From: Symsagittifera roscoffensis
Lineage: Eukaryota > Xenacoelomorpha > Acoela > Convolutidae
DNA: 60,000 bases
Direction: 5' to 3'
Assembly (NCBI RefSeq): GCF_963678635.1
Contig: NC_087064.1
Location: 21,564,509 to 21,624,508 of the forward strand
Made by a program: the position numbers and the translations under genes. The first letter of the stretch is position 1; each line of letters begins with the position of its first letter. A model generated the notes under the pieces. That model was not told the origin of the DNA, did not search any database, and saw only the letters and a program-made list of their open reading frames with translations. Positions 1-11,875 of this stretch are shown here, one piece after another.

Positions 1-1135
1 TTGAAAAAATAGGTTCAAAAATGGAAGGATGACCAACAATAAGACGAACTGAATCCTTCTCTTTTCAGTTTGGTCCCAGTATAACCTTGAAGGCATTTTT
101 TGGCTTTTAATTAAAACTACCCGGAGAATCCTACATTATACTTTGACCAACATAGATTCAATTCGTTAAAAAAAGGTTTTTAAACACAGATTAATTAAGT
201 CACACCCCGAGTCTCTTTTTTAAGTCACGTATTTAAGTCACATAAATCAAAAACAATCCCATTTGAAAAAGCTCTCTGATTTAAATTTCGTGATTTCGAT
301 ATCTTCATTGGCGTAATGAGAATTTTTGTTCAAAACTATTATTGCGTTCCGCAAAAACATTCTGAACCAGGGGTGGATTTAGGGGGTGGGCGCCGCGGGG
401 GCGGCTGCTCTCTTTCCGCAGACATTTGAATTTGACGACCCAAAGGGTCACCCTTTGGTGTTTTTTAAGATTTCTATTTTCGGCCCTTAGGCGCCAGTTT
501 CAACTAATTTTGAAGAGGAGCGCGCGCCAAAAAAAAAACGTGTTTTCTTGTCAAAATTTATCAAAAAAGGACCAAAAGCGGCTTTTTTGACCTGTTTTTT
601 CAAAAATATGCCTGCCGCGCTGAATTTTTGTCCAAATGGTTATTTACGTTTTTATAGTGTTCTGCGACCGCTCGGAAATTCAGGTTGGTCGACCAAAAAA
701 AGGTCGACAAAATTTTCAAAAAGTTTTTAAAATCCACCCCGTCGAGAAAATCTCAGATCCGCCCCTTATCTGAACAAAAAAACATGACTGTTCGAATCAG
801 GGCGAAACCTTGAATGTTCCGACTACCTGTTAAGGTCTATGGAGCAGTAACAACTTTAAAAAAAATTAAAGGTAATAAAAACAATTGAAATATTTTTTCT
901 AAAAAATAAAAGTTTTTCGTGAAAATCATCCCCCCATACGCAATATTAAGTACAAATTGATAAAATTGGCTCCTAGTAACAAATCAATAGTGGCAAATCA
1001 GCTGCCTTCAACCGATTTGGAACTATTTCTAAGACACATATATTCCCGCCGTTACATTCGTTAGAAAAGTCGGAACAATAACTCAGAGATAATCATTCCG
1101 TTTTTCTCTTAAATCTTAAATTCAAAATAGTGATT
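1..1135. repeat. AT-rich dispersed repeat unit P, copy 1 (left end cut by window)
   Basis: First of four copies of one unit; the others start at 1806, 4420 and 7968. The distance from copy 1 to copy 2 is about 1,805 bp (aggttcaaaa at 11 and again at 1816). The unit contains a hAT-like MITE, runs of A/T, and a shared right part ending near cagagataatcattcc. No open frame of convincing length lies in it; the short frames at 548-730 are inside the MITE and are not conserved as protein. Confidence 0.85.
368..767. mobile_element. hAT-like MITE, copy 1 (400 bp)
   Basis: Non-autonomous DNA element. The left end reads caggggtggattta. The right end contains aaatccacccc and finishes agatccgcccctt, giving imperfect terminal inverted repeats of about 12-15 bp. 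The flanking 8-mers are ttctgaac (360-367) and atctgaac (768-775), matching 7 of 8, as expected for a hAT-type 8-bp target duplication. The interior has GC-rich tracts (gcgccgcgggggcgg) and no transposase. Family assignment rests on the TIR style and target-site length only. Confidence 0.55.
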
Positions 1136-1805
1136 TTCAAATCCAGAGTTTTTGACAAAATTAATAGCAGTTATTAGATCTTAGTTATTTTTCTGGGTTT
1201 GATCTCAATGAGTTGAGATCTTCTTTAGTGTTTAGAAAAATTTCGTTGAAAAGAATTATTTTTATTATCGGAATTAATTTGAATAAATAACCCCAAAGAT
1301 AAAAATTCAGCTACTCTTTCGAATAAATCAATGGAACTTTTTTTCTAAAAATACCTTTCCCTACGCGATAATGTTTAGACAGCGACCAGTACACTACAGG
1401 TGTTTATTGTAGCCAAAAATGCTCATGAAGACATGCGAAACGACTGTAAATTTACCAAAATCTCTTGTTCTTCAAGATTTGAAGAATACGTTGATACTTT
1501 TCCTCGCGGACAGTTCGATTAAACTTAACTTGGTTTGATTGAAAAAAGCAACTTGTGAAACTTTCGGAATTATAAACTCTCATTTTCGAACTCGAGCAAT
1601 ATCTAGAATATACATACTTTATTGTTAAAAGAATTATTACTGATTAACAACGTTGGAAGCACCATAAAAAATGTTATGTTTGATTGATCATTCAGTGGGA
1701 AAAGTCAGCAGACGCCAAAACAATTATTCGACATTTTACCAAAAACTTTGGCAAAATAGGTCGACAAACATTTTTTTCGTGCATTTTGCTAAAATCATCT
1801 GCAGG
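1136..1805. other. AT-rich spacer between P copies
   Basis: No gene. A perfect small hairpin gatctcaa-tgag-ttgagatc lies at about 1201-1220. From about 1371 the text (gacagcgaccagtacactac) resembles the start of unit Q (gacagcgacagcacaccac), so this spacer probably carries a diverged piece of Q. Confidence 0.5.
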
Positions 1806-2969
1806 TTAAAAAAATAGGTTCAAAAATGGAACGATGACCAACAATAAGACGAACTGAATCCTTCTCTTTTCAGTTTGGTCCCAGTATAACCTTGAAGGCA
1901 TTTCTTGGCTTTTAATTAAAACTACCGGGAGAATCCTACATTATACTTTGACCAACACAGATTCAATTCTTTAAAAAAAAGGTTTTTAAACTGATTAATT
2001 AAGTCACACCCCGAGTCTCTTTTTTAAGTCACGTATTTAAGTCAAAAAAATCAAAAACAATCCCATTTGAAAAAGCTCTCTGATTTAAATTTCGTGATTT
2101 CGATATCTTCATTGGCGTAATAAGAATTTTTGTTCAAAACTATTATTGCGATCCCCAAAAACATTCTGAACCAGGGGTGGATTTAGGGGGGGGCGCCGCA
2201 GGGGGCGGCTGCTCTCTTTCCGGACACATTTGAATTTGACGACCCAAAGGGTCACCCTTTGTTATTTTTTAAGATTTCTTTTTTTGGTCAACAAACCTAA
2301 AAATTAAATTTTCTAAAGGCGCCTCAGGCGCCAGTATAAACTAATTTTGAAGAGGAGCGCGCGCCAAAAAAAAACGCGTTTTCTTGTCAAAATTTATCAA
2401 AAAAGGACCAAAAACGGCTTTTTTACATGTTTTTTCAAAATTATTCCTGGCGCGCTGAATTTTTTGTCCAATTGGTTATTTACGTTTTTATACTGTTCTG
2501 CGACCGCTCGAAAACTCAGGTTGGTCGACCAAAAAAAAGTCGACAAAATTTTCAAAAAGTTTTTAAAATCCACCCCGTCGAGAAAATCTCAGATCCGCCC
2601 CTTATCTGAACAAAAAAAACATGACTGTTCGTATCAGGGCGAAACCTTGAATGTTCCGACTACCTGTTAAGGTCTATGGAGCAGTAATAACTTAAAAAAA
2701 AGTAAAGGTAATAAAAACAATTGAAATATTTTTTCTAAAAATAAATGTGTTTCGTAAAAATCATCCCCCCATACGCATTATTAAGTACAAATTGATAAAA
2801 TTGGCTCCTAGTAACAAATCAATAGTGGCAAATAAGCTGCCTTCAACCGATTTGGAACGATTTCTAAGACACATATATTCCCGCCGTTACATTCGTTAGA
2901 AAAGTCGGAACAATAACCCAGAGATAATCATTCCATTACTTCTCTTAAATCTTAAATTCAAAATATTGA
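1806..2969. repeat. Repeat unit P, copy 2
   Basis: Near-identical to 1-1135 through its whole length, including the flanks of the MITE, so the MITE was inserted before the unit multiplied. The following sequence is unit Q, giving a composite P+Q that recurs at 4420-6703. Confidence 0.85.
2172..2603. mobile_element. hAT-like MITE, copy 2 (432 bp)
   Basis: Same element as 368-767 with the same flanking ttctgaac / atctgaac. It is about 30 bp longer than copy 1: it keeps an extra stretch around 2290-2330 (ctaaaggcgcctcaggcgcc) that copy 1 has lost. Confidence 0.55.
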
Positions 2970-4419
2970 TTTTTTTTTCGTTTTTGTTAATTTTATTGAT
3001 GATATTTGGTGTTTTAGACAGCGACAGCACACCACAGTTTTTCGTTATTAATAAAAGTGCAGCTCTTACAGTTCAAGCTTCAATCAAAAAATAGTTAAAG
3101 TAAATTAAGCAAAAAGACCAGAGATTTGTAATCTTTTAATGTAAAGGCATTGCGTTGTTCAAGATTGGTTGAAAAACTGTTTAAAAAAATTATGCGAAGA
3201 GGCGGTAGCTATTACCATATCTGATAATGTCTATGCAGCATCAATCACACTTTATTCATTTATTAGAGTAAAAATGATGTTCTAATAGTTTAGCCGCTAG
3301 CCAAGAAACAGGTAACAAAAGAATTGAAACACATATAACAAATATTTACTACTTTACAAAAATAAAGGCGTAAGGTGATTTCAGATGAGTACTTTTTGAA
3401 TTTTAAAAAATGCTAAGCAGCGGCAAATTGACTGAAATCTCTGGTTTTTGAACAAAAATTAGTTGTTTGAAGCTCATCAGGATCCGTGTTCGTGAAAAAG
3501 AGCAGAACCAATTGAACATGCCACAATTCTCGTAAAAAATGAAGCAGAGACCACCACTGGAGTGGTCAGAATTGGTATAATTTTCAAGCTGGCTATCAAA
3601 GCATAGATGGACGGAAAGAAAAATAGTGAACCAAACCCTCAAGAAATTTGGGATTAAGAAATTTATGTAAAAGCAAACGGTTAAAAATAGTAACATAAAC
3701 AACAAGAGAAGGTGTCTTATGCAAGAAACGTTAAAAAAAAACTCAGACGCAAAAAACAAGAGCTATTTTTACCAATGCTTAGACAACGAAGGCCAAAAAC
3801 AATTTCCTCAAGAAAGGCCCAAAATCCATCTGGATACCATATCGAAAAAAAAGCTAATGGCCGGAGTAGGAAGACAACTGTTAAGAATTGAATTCTACCT
3901 TTGGCAGGTACAACTTCAACTGCAGGGTTCAGTAAAATCATGAAAACCGAGAAACATTATACAATCGTTGATTCCACATTCGAGAAAATTGTCGATTTAG
4001 CATGAAAAGCATAATGTCGGTATCGCGAAATCAAAATGGGTTCGAGAAATAATCAAAAAGCGTATGAACAGCAAAAAGATGGCCGAAGATTTACTGGCGG
4101 AAAACTACCCAAGAAGCATACGAGTATGTTGTTTGCCTAGAAAAAGGAAACGAAGACAAAAGAACGGCCGAACAAGAAAAAAGAAGGCGCAACAATTGCC
4201 TTTCAATTAAACAGAAACCCAAAGTTTCAGTCAACTCATTCAAAACCAAAAAGAGGTAGAGGTGGACTCATAAGAATACGTGAAAGATAATGAAGCCATT
4301 GACGCTTAGGGTATCAAGGATAACCTACCCAAAACTATACGGGTCAAATCAGAAAATAACAACAGAAATCATAGTTAAACAAACAACAGTGCATGCAATA
4401 GGTTAGGGTTTTAATTTTA
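2970..4419. repeat. Repeat unit Q, copy 1
   Basis: Starts at tttcgtttttgttaatttta, shared with 5478. It holds plus-strand coding traces on several frames broken by frameshifts and stops. Its right half, 3931-4419, is duplicated again at 7479-7967. Confidence 0.8.
3719..3943 (+). pseudogene. Unrecognised coding relic in unit Q (74 codons)
   Basis: ATG at 3719, TGA at 3941. The peptide is lysine- and glutamine-rich with no domain I recognise. The downstream part of the same frame is conserved in Q copy 2, where an in-frame TGA follows the equivalent ATG. Upstream, the frame continues back to about 3470 through TAA codons, with a helix-rich, basic composition. The order of pieces is loosely reminiscent of a transposase DNA-binding region, but no catalytic motif is visible. 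I treat it as a decayed transposon gene of unknown family. Confidence 0.3.
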
Positions 4420-5477
4420 GCTTTTAATTAAAACTACCCGGAGAATCCTACATTATCCATTGACCAACATAGATTTAATTCTTTAAAAATGGTTTTTAAA
4501 TACAGATTAATTAAGTCACACCCCGAGTCTCTTTTTTAAGTCACATTTTTAAGTCACATAAATCAAAAATAATCCCATTTGAAAAAGCTCTCTGATTTAA
4601 ATTTCGTGATTTCGATATCTTCATTGGCGTAATGAAAATTTTTGTTCAAAACTATTATTGCGATCTGCAAAAGTATTCTGAACCAGGGGTGGATTTAGGG
4701 GGGGGGCGGCGCGGGGGCGGCTGCTCTCTTTCCGCAGACATTTGAATTTGACGACCCAAAGGGTCACCCTTTGGTATTTTTTAAGATTTCTATTTTTGGC
4801 CCAACGACCCTAAATTTCTTATTAAGGCGCCTTAGGCGCCAGTATAAACTAATTTTGAAGAGGAGCACACGCCAAAAAAACGCGTTTTCTTGTCAAAATT
4901 TCTCAAAAAAGGACCAAAAACGGCTTTTTTACCTGTTTTTTCAAAACTATTCCTGGCGCGCTGAATTTTTTGTCCAATTGGTTATTTACGTTTTTATACT
5001 GTTCTGCGACCGCTCGGAAACTCAGGTTGGTCGACCAAAAAAAGATCGACAAAATTTTCAAAAAAGTCTTTAAAATGCACCGTCGAGAAAATCTTAGATC
5101 CGCCCCTTATCTGAACAAAAAAACATGACTGTTCGTATCAAGGCGAAACCTTGAATGTTCCGACTACCTGTTAAGGTCTATGGAGCAGTAATAACTTTTA
5201 AAAAATTAAAGGTAATACAAACAATTGAAATATTTTTTCTAAAAAATTAAAGTTTTTCGTGAAAATCATCCCCCATACGCAATTTTAAGTACAAAGTGAT
5301 AATATTGGCTCCTAGTAACAAATCAATAGTGGCAAATAAGCTGCCTTCAACCGATTTGGAACGATTTCTAAGACACATATATTGCCGCCGTTACATTCGT
5401 TAGAAAAGTCGGAACAATAACCCAGAGATAATCATTCCGTTACTTCTCTTAAATCTTAAATTTAAAATAGTGATTTT
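4420..5477. repeat. Repeat unit P, copy 3
   Basis: Begins at cttttaattaaaactaccc without the first ~100 bp of copies 1 and 2. Otherwise collinear with them, ending just before unit Q copy 2. Confidence 0.85.
4684..5108. mobile_element. hAT-like MITE, copy 3 (425 bp)
   Basis: Same ends as copies 1 and 2. The GC-rich tract near 4700 has a longer G-run. Flanking 8-mers are conserved because the whole unit was duplicated. Confidence 0.55.
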
Positions 5478-6703
5478 TTTCGTTTTTGATAATTTAATTG
5501 ATGATATTCCGTGTTTTAGACAGCGACAGCACACCACAATTTTTCGTTATTAATCCAAGTGCAGCTTTTACAGTTCAAGCTTCCACCAAAAAATAGTTAA
5601 AGTGAATTAAGCAAAAAGACCAGAGTTTTGTACTCTTTTAATGTAAAGGCATTGTGTTGTTCAAGATTGACTGAAAAACTGATTAAAGAAACTATGCGAA
5701 GAGGCGGTAGCTATTACCATATCTAATAATGTCTATGCAGCATCAATCACACCTTAGTCTTTTATTAGAGTAAAAAATGATGTTCTAATAGTTTAGCCGC
5801 TAGCCAAGAAACAGGTAACAAAAGAATTGAAACACAAATACCAAATATTTACTAATATTCAAAAATGAAGGCGTGTAAGGTGAATTCAGATGAGTACATT
5901 TTGAATTCAAAAAAAAGCTAAGCAGCCGCAAATTGACTGAAATCTCTGGTTTTTGAACAAAAATTAGTTATTTGAAGCTCATCAGGATCCGTGTTCGTGA
6001 AAAAGAGCAGAACCAATTGAACATGCCACAATTCTTGTAAAAAATGAAGCAGAGACCACCACTGGAGTGGTCAGAATTGGTATAATTTTCAAGCTGGCTA
6101 TCAAAGCATAGATGGACGGGAAGAAAAATAGTGAACCAAACCCTCAAAAAATTTGGGATTAAGAATTTTGCGTAAAAGAAAACGGTTGAAAAAAGTAACA
6201 TATACGCCAAGAGAAGGTGTCTTATGCGAAAAAAGTGAAAAGAAGGTTCAGACGCGAAAAACAAGAGCTATTTTTACCAATGCTTAGACAACGAAGGCCA
6301 AAAACAGTTTCCTCAAGAGAGGCCGAAAATCTATCTGGATACCATATCGAAAAAAAAGCTAATGGCCGGAGTAGGAAGACAACTGTCAAGAATTGAATTG
6401 TACCTTTGGCAGGTACAACTTCAACTGCAGGGTTCAGAAAAATCATGAAAACTGAGAAACAATCTATGCTCGTCATTCCACATTCGAGAAAATTGTCGAT
6501 TTAGCATGAAAAGCATAAGGTCGGTACCGCGAGATCAAAATGGGTTCCAGAAATGTTCAAAGTGCGTATAAACAGCAAAAAGATGGCCGACGATTTACTG
6601 GTGGAAAAGCTACTCAATAAGCATACGAGTATGTTGTTCGCCGAGAAGAAGAATAGAAGGCAAATGAACGACCGAACAACAAAAAAGAAGGCACAACAAA
6701 CAC
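5478..6703. repeat. Repeat unit Q, copy 2
   Basis: Collinear with 2970-4240 with scattered substitutions and small indels. It continues into unit X at 6704 rather than into P. Confidence 0.8.
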
Positions 6704-6882
6704 CTTTCAATTAAATAGAAACCCAAAACTTAAGTCAATTCATTCAAAACCAAAAAGAGGTAGAGATGGACTCATAGGAATACGTGAAAGATGATGACGC
6801 CATTGACGCTTAGGGTATCAAGGATATCCTACCCTTAACTATACGGGTCATCTCAGAAAATAACAACAGAATTCATCGTTAA
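6445..6882 (+). pseudogene. Decayed reading frame in unit Q copy 2
   Basis: From ATG 6445 one frame keeps protein-like composition (lysine-rich, helical) for 146 codons, but with stops at 6502 (TAG), 6712 (TAA), 6775 (TAG), 6811 (TAG) and 6880 (TAA). The same frame in Q copy 1 is shifted by small indels. No family recognised. The middle portion (about 6505-6714) is the best conserved and ends in a basic tail. Confidence 0.3.
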
Positions 6883-7478
6883 ACACACAACGGTCCATAC
6901 AACAGATTAGGCGTGGAAAAAAAATTTTACGCGTAACTGCTTCGTAGTTTGTCCAGCAAAATACAAGGTTTGCCACAAATTAACAAAAAAGACGCCACTT
7001 TCAAAAATTGGGTAGATCAAAGACTTTGAGCTACGTGTGTTTCAACCAGGAGGAATAACAGACCACGAATGAAGGAGCATAAAAACCTGGTGGTTGCAAA
7101 AAACCGCTTTAACGACTGCTAGAAGGACCCTAACCAAATAATTGCCAATAATTGCACCATGGATGACTTGAACGAACACGTTCTTAATTTCTCATGAATT
7201 AAGCTTCAATTACATTCTGATGAACTTATTTTGGTTTGTTACTTTGACTTTGTAGGACTTTCCAACACAAATTGTTTTAAGAAACGACTTGCAGCTTGTC
7301 CACATTTTTACACTTATGATTAAACATTGAATCTAAACTTTTTGAAAGAATAAAATAGAAGAGCCGTCATCAAAAAGTGGCGCTCTCAGGAAAATAGAAG
7401 CAACTACCCTTTTGCAGCACAACAACCGAATAAAATCAGCGATTATGACAAAACGCTAAAGGGGACGCTAAAAAAATC
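6704..7478. repeat. Unit X, copy 1
   Basis: Duplicated almost exactly as 8561-9330 (offset 1,857). It includes the end of Q copy 2 and about 570 bp of further sequence with broken plus-strand frames. No gene recognised. Confidence 0.85.
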
Positions 7479-8560
7479 AGTAAAATCATGAAAACCGAGA
7501 AACATTATACAATCGTTGATTCCACATTCGAGAAAATTGTCGATTTAGCATGAAAAGCATAATGTCGGTATCGCGAGATCAAAATGGGTTCGAGAAATAA
7601 TCAAAAAGCGTATGAACAGCAAAAAGATGGCCGAAGATTTACTGGCGGAAAACTACCCAAGAAGCATACGAGTATGTTGTTTGCCTAGAAAAAGGAATAG
7701 AACACAAAAGAACGGCCGAACAAGAAAAAAGAAGGCGCAACAATTGCCGTTCAATTAAACAGAAACCCAAAGTTTCAGTCAACTCATTCAAAACCAAAAA
7801 GAGGTAGAGGTGGACTCATAAGAATACGTGAAAGATAATGAAGCCATTGACGCTTAGGGTATCAAGGATAACCTACCCAAAACTATACGGGTCAACTCAG
7901 AAAATAACAACAGAAATCATAGTTAAACAAACAACAGTGCATGCAATAGGTTAGGGTTTTAATTTTAGCTTTTAATTAAAACTACCCGGAGAATCCTACA
8001 TTATCCATTGACCAACATAGATTTAATTCTTTAAAAAATGGTTTTTAAATACAGATTAATTAAGTCACACCCCGAGTCTCTTTTTTAAGTCACATTTTTA
8101 AGTCACATAAATCAAAAATAATCCCATTTGAAAAAGCTCTCTGATTTAAATTTCGTGATTTCGATATCTTCATTGGCGTAATGAAAATTTTTGTTCAAAA
8201 CTATTATTGCGATCTGCAAAAGTATTCTGAACCAGGGGTGGATTTAGGGGGGGGGGCGGCGCGGGGGCGGCTGCTCTCTTTCCGCAGACATTTGAATTTG
8301 ACGACCCAAAGGGTCACCCTTTGGTATTTTTTAAGATTTCTATTTTTGGCCCAACGACCCTAAATTTCTTATTAAGGCGCCTTAGGCGCCAGTATAAACT
8401 AATTTTGAAGAGGAGCACACGCCAAAAAAACGCGTTTTCTTGTCAAAATTTCTCAAAAAAGGACCAAAAACGGCTTTTTTACCTGTTTTTTCAAAACTAT
8501 TCCTGGCGCGCTGAATTTTTTGTCCAATTGGTTATTTACGTTTTTATACTGTTCTGCGAC
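7479..8560. repeat. Duplicate of 3931-5011 (end of Q copy 1 plus start of P copy 3)
   Basis: Offset 3,548-3,550 throughout. It begins at agtaaaatcatgaaaaccg and ends at gttctgcgac, where the sequence jumps into ctttcaattaaatag of unit X. It therefore sits between the two X copies and carries a truncated MITE. Confidence 0.85.
8233..8560. mobile_element. hAT-like MITE, copy 4 (right end missing)
   Basis: Left TIR caggggtgg intact. The element is cut at gttctgcgac by the duplication junction, losing about 100 bp and its right TIR. Confidence 0.5.
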
Positions 8561-9330
8561 CTTTCAATTAAATAGAAACCCAAAACTTAAGTCAATTCAT
8601 TCAAAACCAAAAAGAGGTAGAGATGGACTCATAGGAATACGTGAAAGATGATGACGCCATTGACGCTTAGGGTATCAAGGATATCCTACCCTTAACTATA
8701 CGGGTCATCTCAGAAAATAACAACAGAATTCATCGTTAAACACACAACGGTCCATACAACAGATTAGGCGTGGAAAAAAAATTTTACGCGTAACTGCTTC
8801 GTAGTTTGTCCAGCAAAATACAAGGTTTGCCACAAATTAACAAAAAAGACGCCACTTTCAAAAATTGGGTAGATCAAAGACTTTGAGCTACGTGTGTTTC
8901 AACCAGGAGGAATAACAGACCACGAATGAAGGAGCATAAAAACCTGGTGGTTGCAAAAAACCGCTTTAACGACTGCTAGAAGGACCCTAACCAAATAATT
9001 GCCAATAATTGCACCATGGATGACTTGAACGAACACGTTCTTAATTTCTCATGAATTAAGCTTCAATTACATTCTGATGAACTTATTTTGGTTTGTTACT
9101 TTGACTTTGTAGGACTTTCCAACACAAATTGTTTTAAGAAACGACTTGCAGCTTGTCCACATTTTTACACTTATGATTAAACATTGAATCTAAACTTTTT
9201 GAAAGAATAAAATAGAAGAGCCGTCATCAAAAAGTGGCGCTCTCAGGAAAATAGAAGCAACTACCCTTTTGCAGCACAACAACCGAATAAAATCAGCGAT
9301 TATGACAAAACGCTAAAGGGGACGCTAAAA
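8561..9330. repeat. Unit X, copy 2
   Basis: Copy of 6704-7473. It ends at gacgctaaaaaaat, just before the flank of the LTR element. No gene. Confidence 0.85.
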
Positions 9331-9382
9331 AAATTTCATTAGAGGTTATTAAAAAGGAATTCGACTGTGTTAAAAATATATT

Positions 9383-9721
9383 TGAGATTTCCCTCAGTTT
9401 GAGTAGGGAAAACGGTATTGTAAAATTCGAATATTGAATTAGATATGATATATAAATAGATAGAATAGAGTAAAGAATAAATGATTAACGAATCCAGAAT
9501 TGAAGTATTGTTTTAATGTTTAATGATTTTGATGACTTGATTTAACACTTAACGCTTTCGCAAGTGACCACCTCATATTCTCAAGAGACAAACGATTTAG
9601 CTGGTGAGATTTGTCCTTAAAACAATTTACTGCACTATAAGTAGATAATTAGGACATAGTTAGATAAGACAATACTTAAGTAAATAGAATATAATGAGGT
9701 ACCGAAGGTCGCCTCATGACA
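9383..9721 (-). repeat. 3' LTR of element A
   Basis: Reads TGTCATGAGG...GGAAATCTCA on the minus strand, with the canonical TG/CA ends. 339 bp, AT-rich. It differs from the other LTR at about 10 positions and by no indel that I can see. Confidence 0.93.
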
Positions 9722-9732
9722 CTTCACCCTCT
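9722..9732 (-). other. Polypurine tract of element A
   Basis: Minus strand AGAGGGTGAAG directly abuts the TG of the 3' LTR. It would prime plus-strand DNA synthesis. Confidence 0.75.
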
Positions 9733-9865
9733 AGAAAAAAATTTATCTCAGTATAAATTTCGGAATGAATCAGGCAGAATGGGGAGAAAGAATTAAGCAC
9801 AATATATGATAAGTGATAACCAAAACAACAAACCAATATAGCAAAGTTTTATAAAGTTTTAAAGT
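9733..9865. other. Short untranslated stretch before the PPT
   Basis: AT-rich sequence between the end of the pol frame and the PPT. No feature seen. Confidence 0.5.
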
Positions 9866-10705
9866 TCAGGAAGTTTTGTCATGCTCGTCTATTCTAGTCT
9901 TCTTAAACGGAGTAGTTTGCTCCTTAGTTCTGTGAAACGGCACCTTTCGAACAATCGGGGTGAACGGCGTAGTGATGACTTGAACGGTGTTTATTTGTAG
10001 TGATGAAAGCTCTGCAGAGTTTGATTCAGTTACACTCTTGACTGAATGGCGAAGAGGATCTCCATAAAACCTCGTCGGTTTCTTGGACCGATTCGATGAC
10101 CTATTAAACTCACTCGAAGATTGGGAGGTAGGATTGTCGACCTCCAAATGGCCAGTAGCCGCTGTGTCCTTTGCTGCTGCGTCAGAAGTCTCTGGGTGGT
10201 CCTGGGGTGTTGCTAACGCCCCTGTAGGAGATATCAAGGCGGGATTAGTTGGAGTGTTGATGATCGAAGCTTCTGATGTATCGATCACGGGAGCCAATCG
10301 TTGAGGTGTTTTAACCGGTGCCTCCACCAATTCTAGCTGAGGTCCAGTGATCAATGAGTCCTCACTTGATGACTCTGCTGTTAAGTCGATCACCTTGCCC
10401 TTTAAAGATTCGTCTGTCTGCCGTGTAGCTGGAGTAGTAGATGGTTGAGGCTGGGGCCGAGGAGCAATTCGTCGCTGCAAGCGTTCTCCCACTGTGCCTG
10501 GCGTAGCTGAAAACTTAGGGTGGTTAAAATTATGTCTTAGGCTTAAGTGATTTTTTCGGTAGACTTTCCCTTTGTTGGTAATGTAAGTATGATCCGTGAC
10601 ATGAGTAATCTTGATTTTTGCTAGTTTGAACAGAGGCTTTCCCGATTTTCGATCAAGAACTTTCCGAAAGATTTTGACTCTTAGAGGATCTTGTAAAACT
10701 AATTT
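9866..10705 (-). pseudogene. Element A pol C-terminal tail
   Basis: Same reading frame as integrase. From the TAA at 10706-10708 it is open without interruption to the stop at 9866. The first ~70 codons contain a KITHVTDHTYITNKGKVY-type stretch rich in aromatic and basic residues, consistent with an integrase C-terminal domain. The rest is Ser/Thr/Pro-rich and acidic, ending in a basic tail. Only the last 208 codons appear as a conventional ORF, which hides its continuity with pol. A separate accessory protein is possible, but the shared frame favours a pol extension. Confidence 0.6.
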
Positions 10706-11182
10706 TTATAATTTACGTGTTTTGGAGAGTCTTTTGGGCCTCGAAGACGACGACACGTTCATTCTCTGTGATTGCGAGAGTGCTGGTGCTGACGTATCGC
10801 GGGCGTTATCATAAAAGCGTAGAGTCCCCTTAGTGATCCCTGATTTCAGCGAGTTTGCGAGGTCGCTTTTCCGAGCCTCCAATTCACGGAGAAGATCTTG
10901 TCCTAGTTGTGGATGCACATTCCGTTTCCACTGCTTCCAGGTGTTAGCTGCCTTTGCAAGGTTCTCCAAGGCTTTATACGGTTGACCATCCGCTATACGC
11001 TCGCCCACACCAAAGAGTGGCTTGAATTTATAGGGGATTTCTGGGCTTTGTGACGATCCTCTGGGTACAACTTTAGCCCTATCGCGGCTGTAACCCTGGC
11101 TTGACCGTTGCTCCGGGGTTAAGAGGTTCCTTTCTAGTCCTTGCGCTGAAGTAGGAGAATGAACAACATTATCACGTGCTAA
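10706..11182 (-). pseudogene. Element A integrase C-terminal region
   Basis: In frame with integrase across the TAA at 11183-11185. It begins with a Ser/Pro-rich linker and continues as a helical segment (about 10706-11008) with repeated basic residues. It ends at a TAA, after which the same frame resumes. Role inferred from position: the region after the catalytic core of retroelement integrases binds DNA. Confidence 0.55.
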
Positions 11183-11875
11183 TTAAAACTCAGTATTAGG
11201 CTTCCTCCCAAAGTGTAACGCAAACGGAGATACTTTTAACGTAGAATGCTTAGTTTTTCGAATATCGTCGATAATTTGTTGTAAAGTTGACTTCAGATTT
11301 TTAAAATTAGGATCTAATTTTTTTGTTCCTAACTTCCGTTTTATGGTCTGGATCGATGTCTCCACCAGCCCACAACTCCGATGATCCCCCACCGCTGTGA
11401 GGATGTGTTTAATCCCTCTCATTTTGCAAAATTCTTTAACGATGTCAAAGTGAAATCCAGATCCGTGATCTGTCCTAATGCTTTTTGGTATGCCATGATT
11501 ACGAATATATAATCGCAAAAATTTGACTATTTTTTTCGCACTGGTTGATTTAGTTAACATCACCGAGGGGATCTTAGAAAAACGATCTATGGCGACTAAA
11601 ATGTAGATTTTCCCCTTCTTATCATCTATTAACGGATCCGCGAAATCAAGTTGCAATTCTTGATTTGGAGCTGACAATGCTGATAACGGCTTAGCTGAGT
11701 TATAAGTCGCGGAAGTTTTGATGTTCTTACCAGATAGAGTACACTCCGGGCATTTTTCGCAAACATTGACAATTTGGCGGTTAAGAAATGGCCACCAAAT
11801 ATACTCCGAGGCGACCATCATGGCCGCTTGGCCTGGGTGCGAGCGATGAAGTCGAATCAGGATAGCACTTCGCAA
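11183..11875 (-). pseudogene. Element A integrase (zinc-binding and catalytic core)
   Basis: Inserts element cDNA into host DNA. The N-terminal HHCC zinc-binding module is visible at residues ~9-45 (RLHRSHPGQ ... CEKCPEC). The catalytic D,D35E core follows: first Asp in LQLDFADP, second in RTDHGSGF, Glu in GLVETSIQ. It is separated from the upstream linker only by an in-frame TAG at 11876-11878, so no real start codon is needed: it is part of pol. Catalytic residues are all present. Confidence 0.88.

Noticed and set aside
3470-4400. Unit Q as a Tc1/mariner transposase
   Set aside because: Some helix-turn-helix-like composition, but no DDE/D motif, no TIRs and several frame breaks; not supportable.
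6445-6882. Reading frame in unit Q whose internal stops are only TAG/TAA, suggesting a ciliate-like code with TAA/TAG as Gln
   Set aside because: Only a handful of stops; the matching upstream frame in Q copy 1 has TGA too, and all retroelement frames in the window terminate or break normally under the standard code. Decay explains it.
9383-9721. Element A as a recent, active insertion
   Set aside because: LTRs differ at about 10 of 339 positions and gag/pol carry multiple disabling changes.
10083-10304. Plus-strand ORF opposite the element A tail
   Set aside because: Shadow of the pol tail on the minus strand; no start context or domain.
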